Positions 9,526-18,435 of a DNA stretch of 64,000 bases are shown piece after piece (the stretch's first letter is position 1; each line of letters opens with the position of its first letter). Below the pieces are notes generated by a model, which was given only the letters and a program-made list of their open reading frames with translations, was not told the DNA's origin and ran no database searches. Source of the stretch: Halalkalibacter alkalisediminis (GTDB taxonomy: Bacteria > Bacillota > Bacilli > Bacillales > Bacillaceae_D); assembly GCF_028610705.1 (NCBI RefSeq), contig NZ_JAQQWT010000001.1, positions 310,001 through 374,000 of the forward strand, written 5' to 3'. The position numbers and the translations under genes were made by a program.

Positions 9526-9560
9526 AGAGCTACTAAATCATGATAGAATTTAGTAGCTCT
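9526..9560 (+). other. 13-bp inverted repeat between trmFO and xerC
   Basis: AGAGCTACTAAAT (9526-9538) pairs perfectly with ATTTAGTAGCTCT (9548-9560) across 9 bases. It sits about 10 bases before the SD of xerC. There is no following T tract, so termination is doubtful. It could be an operator or an RNA hairpin controlling xerC-hslVU-codY expression. Confidence 0.65.
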
Positions 9561-9582
9561 GCGAGTATTGGTGGTGTTTATA

Positions 9583-10482
9583 GTGAATGAACAGGCTTGG
9601 ATCGATCAATTTCTTACATATTTACAGTTGGAAAAGAATAGCTCTATACATACGATCAGTAATTACTCCCGTGATATAGTTGACTTTGTATCGTTTATAA
9701 AAAGAAAAAATATAAATGACTTTGCGACCGTAAAGACACAAGATGTACGTGATTATTTAACGTGTTTATACGAAAAAGAATACGCAAGAAAAACGGTTTC
9801 AAGAAAAATTTCTGCACTACGAAGCTTTTACATGTTTCATCTGAGAGAAAAGCACGTGGATGAGAATGTATTTGCTACGGTAGTACTGCCTAAAAGTGGG
9901 GAACGATTGCCCACTTTTTTGTACGAAGAAGAAATGAAAGAGTTATTTGAGTCTTTAGACGGTCAAACACCACTTGATCAACGAGATCGAGCAATTTTAG
10001 AGTTGTTATATGCAACTGGAATGAGGGTAAGTGAGTGTAGACATCTATCTATCCATGACATCGACTTAACGATTGGTACAGCTCTAGTAATCGGTAAAGG
10101 ACGAAAAGAACGCTACAATCCAATGGGTGCTTTTGCATGTGACGCATTACACGAGTATATTGAAGATGGCAGAAAAAAACTCTTAACAAAGACGAACAAC
10201 CGCTCAACCGCTTTATTTTTAAATTATCGTGGGGGACAATTATCTGACAGGAGCATTCGTACGATTGTTCAGAAGCGTATGGAGAAAGTATCCTCAAATA
10301 AACGTTTAAGACCGCATGACATTAGACATTCGTTTGCCACGCATATGTTAAACAATGGAGCTGATTTAAGGGTTGTTCAAGAACTTTTAGGTCATGAACA
10401 TCTTTCAACGACCCAAATATACACACATGTTACAAAAGATCGATTACGTGATGTATACAAACATGCTCATCCTCGGGCTTAG
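9583..10482 (+). CDS. xerC: Tyrosine recombinase XerC (CodV)
   Basis: XerC acts with XerD at dif to resolve chromosome dimers. The N-terminal SAM-like core-binding domain (about 1-90) is followed by the catalytic domain. The catalytic set is complete: Arg in ATGMRVSE, Lys in GKGRKERY, His and Arg in HDIRHSFATH, His in LLGHEHLSTTQIYTHV, and the nucleophilic Tyr in the same block. The GTG at 9583 is chosen because GGTGGTG lies 6-7 bases upstream, giving 299 residues, close to B. subtilis CodV (304). It heads the codV-codW-codX-codY order of B. subtilis. Confidence 0.95.
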   Translation: MNEQAWIDQFLTYLQLEKNSSIHTISNYSRDIVDFVSFIKRKNINDFATVKTQDVRDYLTCLYEKEYARKTVSRKISALRSFYMFHLREKHVDENVFATVVLPKSGERLPTFLYEEEMKELFESLDGQTPLDQRDRAILELLYATGMRVSECRHLSIHDIDLTIGTALVIGKGRKERYNPMGAFACDALHEYIEDGRKKLLTKTNNRSTALFLNYRGGQLSDRSIRTIVQKRMEKVSSNKRLRPHDIRHSFATHMLNNGADLRVVQELLGHEHLSTTQIYTHVTKDRLRDVYKHAHPRA

Positions 10483-10506
10483 AGGATTTGTAAGGGAGGA
10501 TTTATA

Positions 10507-11052
10507 ATGAATCATACATTTCATGCCACAACAATCTTTGCTATACAACATAACGGTAAATGTGCAATGGCCGGTGATGGCCAAGTTACGTTTGGTAACG
10601 CCGTTGTGATGAAACATACAGCAAAAAAAGTTCGTAAAATTTATCAAGGTAAAGTTATTGCTGGATTTGCTGGATCTGTAGCAGATGCTTTTACATTATT
10701 TGAGAAATTTGAAGCGAGGTTGGAAGAGTATAACGGTAACCTGCAAAGAGCAGCAGTGGAGTTGGCGAAGGAATGGCGTAGTGACAAAGTTCTAAAAAGA
10801 CTTGAAGCCATGCTTATTGTTATGAATCAAGATCATCTATTACTAGTTTCTGGAACAGGTGAAGTGATTGAACCTGATGATGGGATCTTAGCTATAGGGT
10901 CTGGAGGTAACTATGCCCTTTCTGCAGGAAGAGCACTTAAGAAACATGCCCCCTCACTTTCTGCAAAAGAAATCGCGCAGGCATCGTTAGAAACAGCTGG
11001 TGAAATTTGTGTATATACAAACTTAAATATCGTGGTAGAAGAACTTAACTAA
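10507..11052 (+). CDS. hslV: ATP-dependent protease peptidase subunit HslV (ClpQ/CodW)
   Basis: HslV forms the proteolytic double ring that works with the HslU unfoldase. The conserved core begins [21 protein letters not shown] and continues [22 protein letters not shown]-like and [15 protein letters not shown] segments. Length is 181, the Bacillus value. The N-terminus is M-N-H-T-F-H-A-T-T. The B. subtilis enzyme has serines here and was reported to use an N-terminal serine, whereas typical HslV uses the Thr of TT-I. This protein has no serine in that position (see findings). SD GGGAGG precedes the ATG. Confidence 0.96.
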   Translation: MNHTFHATTIFAIQHNGKCAMAGDGQVTFGNAVVMKHTAKKVRKIYQGKVIAGFAGSVADAFTLFEKFEARLEEYNGNLQRAAVELAKEWRSDKVLKRLEAMLIVMNQDHLLLVSGTGEVIEPDDGILAIGSGGNYALSAGRALKKHAPSLSAKEIAQASLETAGEICVYTNLNIVVEELN

Positions 11053-11083
11053 TTGAACGATTCAGAAATGGAGAGTGAAGATA

Positions 11084-12475
11084 GTGAGAACAGACTTAAC
11101 TCCTCGTGAAATTGTTGATCGCCTTAACCAATTTATTGTTGGTCAAGAAGGAGCGAAAAAATCAGTTGCAATAGCATTACGTAATCGTTTCAGACGTAGT
11201 AAACTAGATGAAAAAATGAGAGATGAAATTACACCCAAAAACATTTTAATGATTGGACCAACAGGTGTAGGGAAAACAGAAATCGCCCGTCGACTTGCTA
11301 AATTAGTAGGAGCTCCATTTGTGAAAGTCGAAGCAACCAAGTTCACTGAGGTTGGTTATGTAGGGCGAGATGTAGAATCTATGGTTCGTGATCTTGTTGA
11401 AACAAGTTTTCGAATGATAAAGGAAGAGAAAATGCACCAAGTGCGTGGTCAAGCTGAAGAAAATGCCAATCAACGCATCGTTGAATTGCTTGTACCCACA
11501 TCAAAGAAACAAACCAATTATAAAAATCCTTTTGAGATGATTTTTGGTCAACAGGGAACACAAGAAGTGGAAACTGAACCAGTAGAAGAATCCAACATTG
11601 CCTCAAGACGTAGACAAACAGCTCATAAGCTTGCTTTAGGTGAACTTGAGGATCACCTAGTTACGATTGAAGTAGATGAACAGTCTCAAAATTTCATGGA
11701 TATGTTTCAAGGGGCGGGTATGGAGCAGATGGGCATGAATATGCAAGAAATGCTCGGTGGTATGATACCAAAAAAAAGAAAGAAAAGACGATTGCCTGTA
11801 TCGGATGCTAGAAAAGTTTTAATTGAAGAAGAGGCACAAAAGCTCATTGATATGGACGAAGTGACGCAAGAAGCTGTAACGAGAGCTGAACAATTAGGAA
11901 TCATCTTTATTGATGAAATTGATAAAGTAGCTAGCAAAGGTCAGCAGTCAGCAGACGTGTCTCGGGAAGGCGTTCAACGTGACATATTGCCAATCGTTGA
12001 AGGTTCCACAGTTGTAACGAAGCATGGACCTGTTAAGACGGATCACGTCCTTTTTATTGGAGCTGGAGCTTTTCATATGGCTAAACCTTCTGATCTTATA
12101 CCAGAATTACAGGGACGCTTTCCCATTCGTGTTGAGCTTTCCAATTTAACGGTCGATGACTTTGTACGTATTCTTATTGAACCGAATAATGCTTTGATTA
12201 AACAATATGTGGCTCTTCTAGAAACAGAGGGTATAAAAGTTACGTTTTCGGACAAAGCTGTTCATAAGATTGCGACTATTGCAACGGAAGTCAATCAAGA
12301 GACCGAGAATATTGGAGCTAGACGGCTACACACGATACTTGAACGGTTACTTGAAGATCTTTCTTTTGAGGCACCGGATATAAATTTAGAAGAAATTGTG
12401 ATAACGCCAGAATATGTAGAAGAAAAATTAGCTTCTATTGCAAAGAATCGAGATCTTAGCCAATATATTCTGTGA
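11084..12475 (+). CDS. hslU: HslUV protease ATPase subunit HslU (ClpY/CodX)
   Basis: HslU is an AAA+ unfoldase that feeds substrates to HslV. Walker A is GPTGVGKT (58-65 from the start used) and Walker B is [10 protein letters not shown]. The pore loop is in the [14 protein letters not shown] segment. The intermediate (I) domain spans roughly 110-240 and is Met- and Lys-rich ([15 protein letters not shown]). The ending SQYIL fits the HslU C-terminal tail that docks into HslV. GTG at 11084 is preferred to GTG at 11075 because the latter overlaps the SD (GGAGAG). This gives 463 residues, close to B. subtilis (467). Confidence 0.96.
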   Translation: MRTDLTPREIVDRLNQFIVGQEGAKKSVAIALRNRFRRSKLDEKMRDEITPKNILMIGPTGVGKTEIARRLAKLVGAPFVKVEATKFTEVGYVGRDVESMVRDLVETSFRMIKEEKMHQVRGQAEENANQRIVELLVPTSKKQTNYKNPFEMIFGQQGTQEVETEPVEESNIASRRRQTAHKLALGELEDHLVTIEVDEQSQNFMDMFQGAGMEQMGMNMQEMLGGMIPKKRKKRRLPVSDARKVLIEEEAQKLIDMDEVTQEAVTRAEQLGIIFIDEIDKVASKGQQSADVSREGVQRDILPIVEGSTVVTKHGPVKTDHVLFIGAGAFHMAKPSDLIPELQGRFPIRVELSNLTVDDFVRILIEPNNALIKQYVALLETEGIKVTFSDKAVHKIATIATEVNQETENIGARRLHTILERLLEDLSFEAPDINLEEIVITPEYVEEKLASIAKNRDLSQYIL

Positions 12476-12497
12476 AGTTGTAGGAGGAGAAAGAATT

Positions 12498-13277
12498 ATG
12501 GATTTATTATCAAGAACAAGAAAAATTAATGAAATGTTACAAAAGACTGGGGTACAACACGTAAATTTCAAAGATATGGCCGAGACACTTCGTGACACTA
12601 TTAGTGCCAACATTTTTGTAGTTAGTCGTCGTGGAAAATTACTAGGTTTTGCAATTAAACAAGAGATTGAAAATGAAAGAATGAAGAAGATGTTAGAAGA
12701 TCGACGTTTTCCAGAAGAATATACGGATGGCCTTTTCAAAATTGAAGAAACATCGGCTAACCTTGATATTGAAAGTGAATATACGGCGTTTCCTGTTGAG
12801 AACAAAGATCTATTTAAAAGTGGTCTTACAACAGTAGTGCCGATTCAAGGTGGAGGTCAACGCCTTGGTACTCTAATTCTTGCTAGGTTAAATCAATCAT
12901 TTAGTGATGACGATTTGATTTTAGCTGAATATGGTGCAACTGTTGTTGGGATGGAAATTCTCCATGAAAAAACTCAAGAAATTGAAGAAGAAGCACGTAG
13001 TAAAGCTGTTGTTCAGATGGCTATCAGTTCATTATCTTATAGTGAGTTAGAAGCTGTTGAGCATATCTTCCATGAATTAGATGGAAAAGAAGGATTACTT
13101 GTAGCAAGTAAGATTGCCGATCGAGTAGGGATTACACGTTCTGTTATTGTAAATGCCCTTCGTAAACTAGAAAGTGCTGGTGTGATCGAGTCGCGCTCCC
13201 TTGGAATGAAAGGAACTTATATTAAAGTGTTAAATGACAAGTTCTTGCTTGAATTAGATAAATTAAAAACGAAATAA
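12498..13277 (+). CDS. codY: GTP- and branched-chain amino-acid-sensing regulator CodY
   Basis: CodY represses nitrogen, carbon and motility genes when GTP and Ile/Leu/Val are plentiful. At 259 residues it is exactly the family length. The N-terminal GAF domain (to about 155) binds the branched-chain amino acids. The C-terminal winged helix carries the nearly invariant [19 protein letters not shown]. The ATG at 12498 follows GGAGGAG and gives the family start [11 protein letters not shown]. In B. subtilis CodY controls the fla/che promoter. Here it lies directly upstream of that region, separated by a terminator. Confidence 0.98.
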   Translation: MDLLSRTRKINEMLQKTGVQHVNFKDMAETLRDTISANIFVVSRRGKLLGFAIKQEIENERMKKMLEDRRFPEEYTDGLFKIEETSANLDIESEYTAFPVENKDLFKSGLTTVVPIQGGGQRLGTLILARLNQSFSDDDLILAEYGATVVGMEILHEKTQEIEEEARSKAVVQMAISSLSYSELEAVEHIFHELDGKEGLLVASKIADRVGITRSVIVNALRKLESAGVIESRSLGMKGTYIKVLNDKFLLELDKLKTK

Positions 13278-13287
13278 GAAAATAAAA

Positions 13288-13326
13288 GCTGCGCCAAAGT
13301 CACTTGACGATTTGGCGCGGCTTTTT
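13288..13326 (+). terminator. Intrinsic terminator after codY
   Basis: An 11-bp G+C-rich stem pairs 13288-13298 (GCTGCGCCAAA) with 13311-13321, has a 12-nt loop and is followed by TTTTT. It separates the codY operon from fla/che. Confidence 0.92.
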
Positions 13327-13472
13327 ATATGCATTCTTTAAAATGCGCTTTCTCCAATGCTAACGTATTAGTCAGAACGTTAAAGGTAAGTTATGCAAGA
13401 TCCACTCTGATCTTCCTAGGAAGAAAGAATGACTTTGGCATAAAAATATGATAAATTACTTTTATATTGATA

Positions 13473-13505
13473 ATGAAGTGGAATGACCGATGATTTCCAC
13501 TTCAT
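13473..13505 (+). other. 11-bp inverted repeat in fla/che control region
   Basis: ATGAAGTGGAA (13473-13483) is the reverse complement of TTCCACTTCAT (13495-13505), separated by 11 bases. No T tract follows. It lies about 150 bases before the predicted promoter and could be an operator or a remnant hairpin. Confidence 0.6.
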
Positions 13506-13658
13506 CTGATGAGTTTAGTTCAAAAATCAACTGATGAATTTCGTGGAATAATGTCGAAATTTAGGGTGATTAACATCATACTTGCAGTAAAATGAGACAA
13601 AAGTCTACATTGTTTTATAGTTCTTTTATCTTGAATCTGTAATTCCATGAAACGGTGT

Positions 13659-13687
13659 TAGACTTTTTACGTGACTTTTAATACAAT
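13659..13687 (+). promoter_or_regulatory. Probable sigma-A promoter of fla/che
   Basis: TAGACT (13659-13664, 4/6) and TACAAT (13682-13687, 5/6) are separated by exactly 17 bases. Transcription would begin near 13694 and leave a leader of about 80 nt before flgB. Confidence 0.6.
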
Positions 13688-13775
13688 TCTCGTAGAGACT
13701 TTGAAAAAGTGTGTAAAAGTTAGTAATGAGTGCGAAAAATGTCGAAATGAAGTATGATGTCGGAAGGTGATTTTT

Positions 13776-14174
13776 TTGGATCTTTTTGGTAGCTCAACCA
13801 TCAAATCTTTAGAACGTGGATTAGAAGGAGCTCAATTACGTCAAAAGGCAATATCTAATAATATTGCAAATGTAGATACACCGAATTACAATGCGAAGCA
13901 AGTTAGCTTTAAACATACATTATCAGAAGCAATGAACGCTTCTAATATGAAAGCACATCGTACAAATGATCAACATGTTGAATTTACTACAACTAAACGA
14001 TCACCTGTTGTAGTGACGAATAGGGGTACGATGTACAACCATAATCAAAATAATGTCGATATTGATTTAGAAATGGCTGAGTTAGCTAAATATCAAATTT
14101 ATTATAATGCATTGATTGATCGAATAAATGGAAGCTTTAATAGCCTACAAACAGTAATAAAAGGAGGGAGATAA
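13776..14174 (+). CDS. flgB: Flagellar proximal rod protein FlgB
   Basis: FlgB is a rod component exported through the basal body. The Flg_bb_rod signature is near the N-terminus: LRQKAISNNIANVDTPNYN. The C-terminal helix ends NALIDRINGSFNSLQTVIKG, as in other rod proteins. The start used is TTG at 13776, just after GGAAGGTGA, giving MDLFGS, the usual FlgB start, and 132 residues. An in-frame GTG at 13767 overlaps the SD. It is the first gene of the fla/che operon, three bases before flgC. Confidence 0.95.
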   Translation: MDLFGSSTIKSLERGLEGAQLRQKAISNNIANVDTPNYNAKQVSFKHTLSEAMNASNMKAHRTNDQHVEFTTTKRSPVVVTNRGTMYNHNQNNVDIDLEMAELAKYQIYYNALIDRINGSFNSLQTVIKGGR

Positions 14175-14177
14175 AAG

Positions 14178-14636
14178 ATGACGATATTTCACGGTTTTAA
14201 CACAAGTGCCTCAGCATTAACCTCTCAGCGATTACGTATGGACGTAATATCAGCTAATATGGCTAATGCAGAAACAACTAGAGGAACTATGGTAAATGGC
14301 GAGTGGCAACCGTATCAAAGAAAAATGGTCGTTATGCAACCAAACGAAAAACAATCGTTTGCTCCTTTCCTAAATAAAGCGATGTCTAATGAGTCATCAT
14401 CTGTTGGAAATGGTGTGAAGGTATCGGGAATCATTAATGATCAAACTCCATTTAAATTAGTTTACAATCCGGAACATCCAGATGCTAATGAGGAAGGATA
14501 TGTTCAAATGCCCAATGTGGACCCTCTTAGAGAAATGGTTGATTTAATGAGTGCAACAAGGTCATATGAAGCGAATGTGACAACCTTAAATGCATCAAAA
14601 AATATGCTTCTAAAAGCTTTAGAAATCGGAAGATAG
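14178..14636 (+). CDS. flgC: Flagellar proximal rod protein FlgC
   Basis: A rod protein of 152 residues, close to the B. subtilis length of 150. N-terminal LTSQRLRMDVISANMANAETT is the rod/hook family motif. C-terminal VDLMSATRSYEANVTTLNASKNML is the typical rod-protein end helix. The ATG follows GGAGGGAG at the end of flgB. Confidence 0.97.
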   Translation: MTIFHGFNTSASALTSQRLRMDVISANMANAETTRGTMVNGEWQPYQRKMVVMQPNEKQSFAPFLNKAMSNESSSVGNGVKVSGIINDQTPFKLVYNPEHPDANEEGYVQMPNVDPLREMVDLMSATRSYEANVTTLNASKNMLLKALEIGR

Positions 14637-14648
14637 GGGATATCATAA

Positions 14649-14957
14649 ATGAATATATCAGGCATTCAATTACCATTTTTAATAAATCAAACGGCTGTTA
14701 ACGGCGCTAAAACTAAAATAACACCTGCGGCAGCTCAAGATACATTTAAATCAGCTTTAAGCCAAGCGATTAAAGACGTTAATCATTTACAAAAAGCTTC
14801 AGCCGAAAAGACTGAATTACTTGCAAAAGGTGAAATAGATAATCTTCATGATGTAATGATAACTGGTCATAAAGCCAGCATTACTCTCCAGGCAACAGTC
14901 GAAGTCAGAAATAAAGTAGTAGAAGCTTACCAAGAAATTATGCGAATGCAAGTTTAA
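14649..14957 (+). CDS. fliE: Flagellar hook-basal body protein FliE
   Basis: FliE is the small adaptor between the MS ring and the rod and the first substrate exported. The family pattern is visible in the second half: NLHDVMITGHKASITLQATVEVRNKVVEAYQEIMRMQV. It has 102 residues (B. subtilis 106). A terminator-like hairpin begins at the stop codon. Confidence 0.95.
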   Translation: MNISGIQLPFLINQTAVNGAKTKITPAAAQDTFKSALSQAIKDVNHLQKASAEKTELLAKGEIDNLHDVMITGHKASITLQATVEVRNKVVEAYQEIMRMQV

Positions 14958-14989
14958 AAGTCTAGTTGACTAGGCTTTTCTCTTTTTGA
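14956..14989 (+). terminator. Terminator-like hairpin inside the operon (fliE-fliF)
   Basis: AAAAGTCTAG (14956-14965) pairs with CTAGGCTTTT (14970-14979) around TTGA, giving 10 bp with one G-U pair, followed by CTCTTTTTG. It overlaps the fliE stop codon. As the operon continues for 25 kb it is probably a leaky terminator or attenuator, or a site for antitermination or RNA processing. Confidence 0.6.
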
Positions 14990-15013
14990 TTGTCGTTTCT
15001 AAGGGGAGGTCAC

Positions 15014-16591
15014 ATGAACGAAAAATTAGTAAGTTACAAAGCGAAATGGGCAGAATATTGGGATGGGCGGAATGCAAAACAAAAGGGGATCTTTATCGGT
15101 ACTTTTTTGGCAATTTTATTGGTCCTTATACTTATAACTTTTATGAGCACTAAACAGAGTTACGCTGCTTTATATAGCAATTTAACACTTCAAGAAACAG
15201 GACAGATAAAAGAAACACTAGATGCGCGCGGAATATCATCAACGATTTCAGATAATGGCACGGCTATTTTAGTTCCAGAGGCACTTGTGGACTCACTTAA
15301 GGTGGATTTAGCTGCAGAGGGTTTACCGAAAAGCGGAAGCATTGATTATAGTTTCTTTCAAGATCAAATGGGTTTTGGGATGACTGATAATGAATTCTCA
15401 GTTATTGAGCGTGCTGCGATGCAAACAGAGCTTGGTAGTTTAATTCGTAACATTAATGGGGTTAATCATGCGAATGTCATGATTACGTTACCAGAAGAGA
15501 GTGTGTGGCTAAGCGCAACTAAAGAAGCCTCAACAGCTGCAGTTGTTTTAGATCTAGCTCCGGGTTATCAACTTGAGCCGGCGCAAGTTAAAGCATTATT
15601 TCATTTAGTCTCAAAAAGTGTTCCGAACCTTCCAATAGAAAATATCGTCATTTCTGACCAAATGTTTAACGATTATTTATATGATAATGGAAATACTGGT
15701 GATTCAACTCTCTCAGTCTATGAACAGCAACGTGCTATTCAACGAGATATTGAACGTGATTTAACGAGAAACTTACAACAAATGCTAGGAACTGTTGTTG
15801 GGAGAGATAAGGTTCTTGTTTCAGTCACAACTGATATTGATTTCACACAAGAAAATCGTACAGAAGCTTTAGTGGAACCGGTTGATCCTGAGAATATGGA
15901 AGGGATTGCGGTTAGTATTGAACGAATTGCTGAGACATATAGCGGAGAGGGAACCGTGGACGGTGGAGTAGTTGGAGTAGGTGATGAAATTCCTAACTTC
16001 CCAGCGGCTGTGGGACAAGGACCTTCTGAATGGGAACGTACGGAAGATCGAATTAATAATGAAGTAAATCGGATTAACCGAGATATTGTGGAAAGTCCTT
16101 ATAAAATACGTGATTTAGGAATTCAAGTAATGGTAGAGCCGCCAGAAGGCTTAGATGTCCTTCCGCAAGAACGTATAGATGATATTCAACAACTATTAGG
16201 CACAATTGTGAGAACTAGTATTTCAGGAGTTTATGCCAATGAGCTTACTCCTGAATTGATTAATGAGAAGATTGCTATCACTTCCCAACCTTTTGAAGGG
16301 AAAATGGAATTTTATCAACAACCAATCGAGGCGATCCCGATGTGGATGTATGTGGTAGGTGGAGTATTAGTAGTTGTTATACTGCTATTAATATTCTTGC
16401 TTTTAAGAAAGAAGAAACAAGATCATGCAGCAGAGGAAATGTTTGTAAAAGAGGTTAATTATGAAATACCAGACCTTCCAAATGAAGACACTGGATTATC
16501 CGCGACAAAGCGTAAACAATTAGAAAAGATGGCAAAGGAAAAGCCAGATGAGTTTTCAAAACTATTAAGAACATGGTTATCTGAAGATTAG
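15014..16591 (+). CDS. fliF: Flagellar MS-ring protein FliF
   Basis: FliF builds the membrane-embedded MS ring on which the rotor and export gate assemble. The first transmembrane segment is about residues 26-46 (GIFIGTFLAILLVLILITF) and the second about 441-461 (MWMYVVGGVLVVVILLLIFLL). The ring-building motifs lie between them. The C-terminal tail (EKPDEFSKLLRTWLSED) binds FliG. The ATG at 15014 is chosen because GGGGAGGT is seven bases upstream, giving 525 residues. Confidence 0.97.
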   Translation: MNEKLVSYKAKWAEYWDGRNAKQKGIFIGTFLAILLVLILITFMSTKQSYAALYSNLTLQETGQIKETLDARGISSTISDNGTAILVPEALVDSLKVDLAAEGLPKSGSIDYSFFQDQMGFGMTDNEFSVIERAAMQTELGSLIRNINGVNHANVMITLPEESVWLSATKEASTAAVVLDLAPGYQLEPAQVKALFHLVSKSVPNLPIENIVISDQMFNDYLYDNGNTGDSTLSVYEQQRAIQRDIERDLTRNLQQMLGTVVGRDKVLVSVTTDIDFTQENRTEALVEPVDPENMEGIAVSIERIAETYSGEGTVDGGVVGVGDEIPNFPAAVGQGPSEWERTEDRINNEVNRINRDIVESPYKIRDLGIQVMVEPPEGLDVLPQERIDDIQQLLGTIVRTSISGVYANELTPELINEKIAITSQPFEGKMEFYQQPIEAIPMWMYVVGGVLVVVILLLIFLLLRKKKQDHAAEEMFVKEVNYEIPDLPNEDTGLSATKRKQLEKMAKEKPDEFSKLLRTWLSED

Positions 16592-16601
16592 GAGGGATAG
16601 T

Positions 16602-17618
16602 ATGGCTACAGCAACAAACAAAGGATTAACAGGTAAACAAAAGGCGGCAATCCTCCTCATCTCTCTTGGGCCTGATGTTTCAGCACAAGTGTACAAGCAT
16701 TTGTCAGAAGAAGAAATTGAACAACTCACACTTGAAATTGCAAATGTTCGAAAAGTGGATAGTGGGATGAAAGAGGAAATACTTGAGCAATTTCACTCTT
16801 TAGTGCTAGCTCAAGACTATATTGCACAAGGTGGGATTGGTTACGCAAAAAGCATTCTTGAAAAAGCGTTAGGTGAAGAAAATGCAATGGGCATTATAAA
16901 CCGTCTGACATCAACGCTACAAGTGCGTCCTTTTGACTTTGCACGTAAAGCCGATCCATCGCAAATTTTGAATTTTATTCAAAATGAACACCCGCAAACA
17001 ATTGCTCTTATCTTATCTTATTTAGAGTCCGTTCAAGCAGGGCAAATTTTATCAGAATTGCCTCAAGAAGTACAAGCAGATGTAGCTAAAAGAATTGCCT
17101 TAATGGATAGTACATCGCCAGAAATCGTGAATGAGGTTGAATCTATTTTGGAACAAAAGTTATCGTCAACGGTGACACAAGACTATACAGATGCTGGTGG
17201 AATTGAGGCAGTTGTAGAAGTGTTAAATAGTGTAGATCGTAGTACAGAAAGAACTATTTTGGATGCCTTAGAAATTCAAGATCCAGAGCTTGCAGAAGAA
17301 ATTAAAAAGCGTATGTTTGTCTTTGAAGATATTGTTACGCTTGATAATCGTTCAATTCAACGTGTCATCAGAGATGTAGAGAACGAAGATCTACAGCTTT
17401 CGTTAAAAGTTGCTAGTGAAGAAGTGAAGGAAATTGTCTTTAATAACATGTCGCAACGTATGGCAGAGACATTTAAAGACGAGATGGAATTCATGGGTCC
17501 TGTCAGATTAAGAGATGTTGAAGAAGCTCAATCTAGAATTGTTGCGGTGATTCGTCGTTTAGAAGAAGCTGGTGAAATTGTTATAGCTCGTGGTGGAGGA
17601 GACGATATTATTGTCTAA
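16602..17618 (+). CDS. fliG: Flagellar motor switch protein FliG
   Basis: FliG is the rotor protein that receives torque from the stator and sets rotation direction. It has 338 residues, as in B. subtilis. The N-terminal domain binds FliF; the middle domain carries the EHPQTIALILSYL motif for FliM; the C-terminal armadillo domain holds the charged torque helix (DNRSIQRVIRDVENEDLQLSLK). The end overlaps the start of fliH by eight bases. Confidence 0.98.
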   Translation: MATATNKGLTGKQKAAILLISLGPDVSAQVYKHLSEEEIEQLTLEIANVRKVDSGMKEEILEQFHSLVLAQDYIAQGGIGYAKSILEKALGEENAMGIINRLTSTLQVRPFDFARKADPSQILNFIQNEHPQTIALILSYLESVQAGQILSELPQEVQADVAKRIALMDSTSPEIVNEVESILEQKLSSTVTQDYTDAGGIEAVVEVLNSVDRSTERTILDALEIQDPELAEEIKKRMFVFEDIVTLDNRSIQRVIRDVENEDLQLSLKVASEEVKEIVFNNMSQRMAETFKDEMEFMGPVRLRDVEEAQSRIVAVIRRLEEAGEIVIARGGGDDIIV

Positions 17619-18435
17619 AATTATTAAATCACTACATTCTCCTCATGCCTCAACGGAAACTAAGCAAATTACCATTCGAAATCTTTTTGAAGAGGGTATT
17701 TTCAATAAGCTTGAAATAAATAGTGAAACTAAGAAAGATTCAGAAAAAATGATTATTCTAGAGGAACGTCAGAAACAAATAGAAATAGAAATTGCAGAAG
17801 CTCAAAAAAAAGCAAAACAGGTATTAGCAGAGGCAAAAGAACAAGCTAGTAGGGTATTGGAGCAAGCGGAACTAGAGCGGCAACAAGCGCATTTGAAAAT
17901 AGAAGAAGCTAGAGCAGAAGCAATGAACCAAGGGTACCAAGAAGGTTTAGAACATGGGCAAAGTGAGGGCTTTCAATCTTACAGTAACTTAATTCAACAG
18001 GCTCGAGCTATTATTGCTCAATCTGAACAGGAATATGAGAAGACATTAGATTCAGCTGAACCTGTTATTGTTGAACTAGCAACGGCGGTTGCAAGGCGTA
18101 TGATAGATGTGCAATTAACGGAGAATCAAGAAATTTGGTCATCTCTTTTAAAGCAAGTGATGACAGAAGTACGTGAGCATGAGAATGTTAGAATTTATGT
18201 TCACCCAGATTGGTTTGAAAGAACAACACACCAAAAAGAGGAACTTGAACAACTATTGAGTCATACGGAGAATCTTTTTATCTATCCTGATGCGGGTCTG
18301 ATGAAAAACGGTTGTGTCATTGAATCTAAATATGGTCGGATTGAGGCAACGATAGATAAACAACTTGAAGAATTGAAAAGGCAGTTACTTGAGAAATTAA
18401 AGGAGGGGGATCATGAAGGCACAAGCTCTTATTAA
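17611..18435 (+). CDS. fliH: Flagellar export stator protein FliH
   Basis: FliH regulates the FliI ATPase and links it to the export gate and C-ring. There is a long Glu/Gln/Ala-rich coiled coil (about 50-120), with a GYQEGLEHGQSEGF glycine motif, then a C-terminal domain like the V/F-ATPase peripheral stalk. The TTG at 17611 is chosen: GGAGGAG lies directly upstream and the start overlaps the fliG stop (TTGTCTAA), a close coupling. This gives 274 residues. An upstream in-frame GTG at 17590 has no SD. Confidence 0.92.
   Translation: MSKIIKSLHSPHASTETKQITIRNLFEEGIFNKLEINSETKKDSEKMIILEERQKQIEIEIAEAQKKAKQVLAEAKEQASRVLEQAELERQQAHLKIEEARAEAMNQGYQEGLEHGQSEGFQSYSNLIQQARAIIAQSEQEYEKTLDSAEPVIVELATAVARRMIDVQLTENQEIWSSLLKQVMTEVREHENVRIYVHPDWFERTTHQKEELEQLLSHTENLFIYPDAGLMKNGCVIESKYGRIEATIDKQLEELKRQLLEKLKEGDHEGTSSY

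Larger units (their letters stand above)
13327..13775 (+). promoter_or_regulatory. fla/che upstream non-coding region
   Basis: About 450 bases without a gene between the codY terminator and flgB. It holds an 11-bp inverted repeat (13473-13483 with 13495-13505), a 12-bp palindrome CTTCCTAGGAAG (near 13413-13424), a probable sigma-A promoter (13659-13687), and two copies of ATGTCGAAAT (13551-13560 and 13739-13748). The length and position fit a multi-input control region like B. subtilis Pfla/che, which is controlled by sigma-A, sigma-D, CodY and DegU/SwrA. I could not identify a convincing sigma-D or CodY site. Confidence 0.6.

Noticed and set aside
12428-12805. Minus-strand open frame opposite the start of codY
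   Set aside because: It is antisense to hslU end and codY, without start signals or recognisable motifs.
13690-13748. Sigma-D promoter candidate (TAAA with a GCGAAAAA or GTCGAAAT -10)
   Set aside because: The -10 matches are poor and spacing is wrong (14 or 23 bases instead of about 15 with GCCGATAT).
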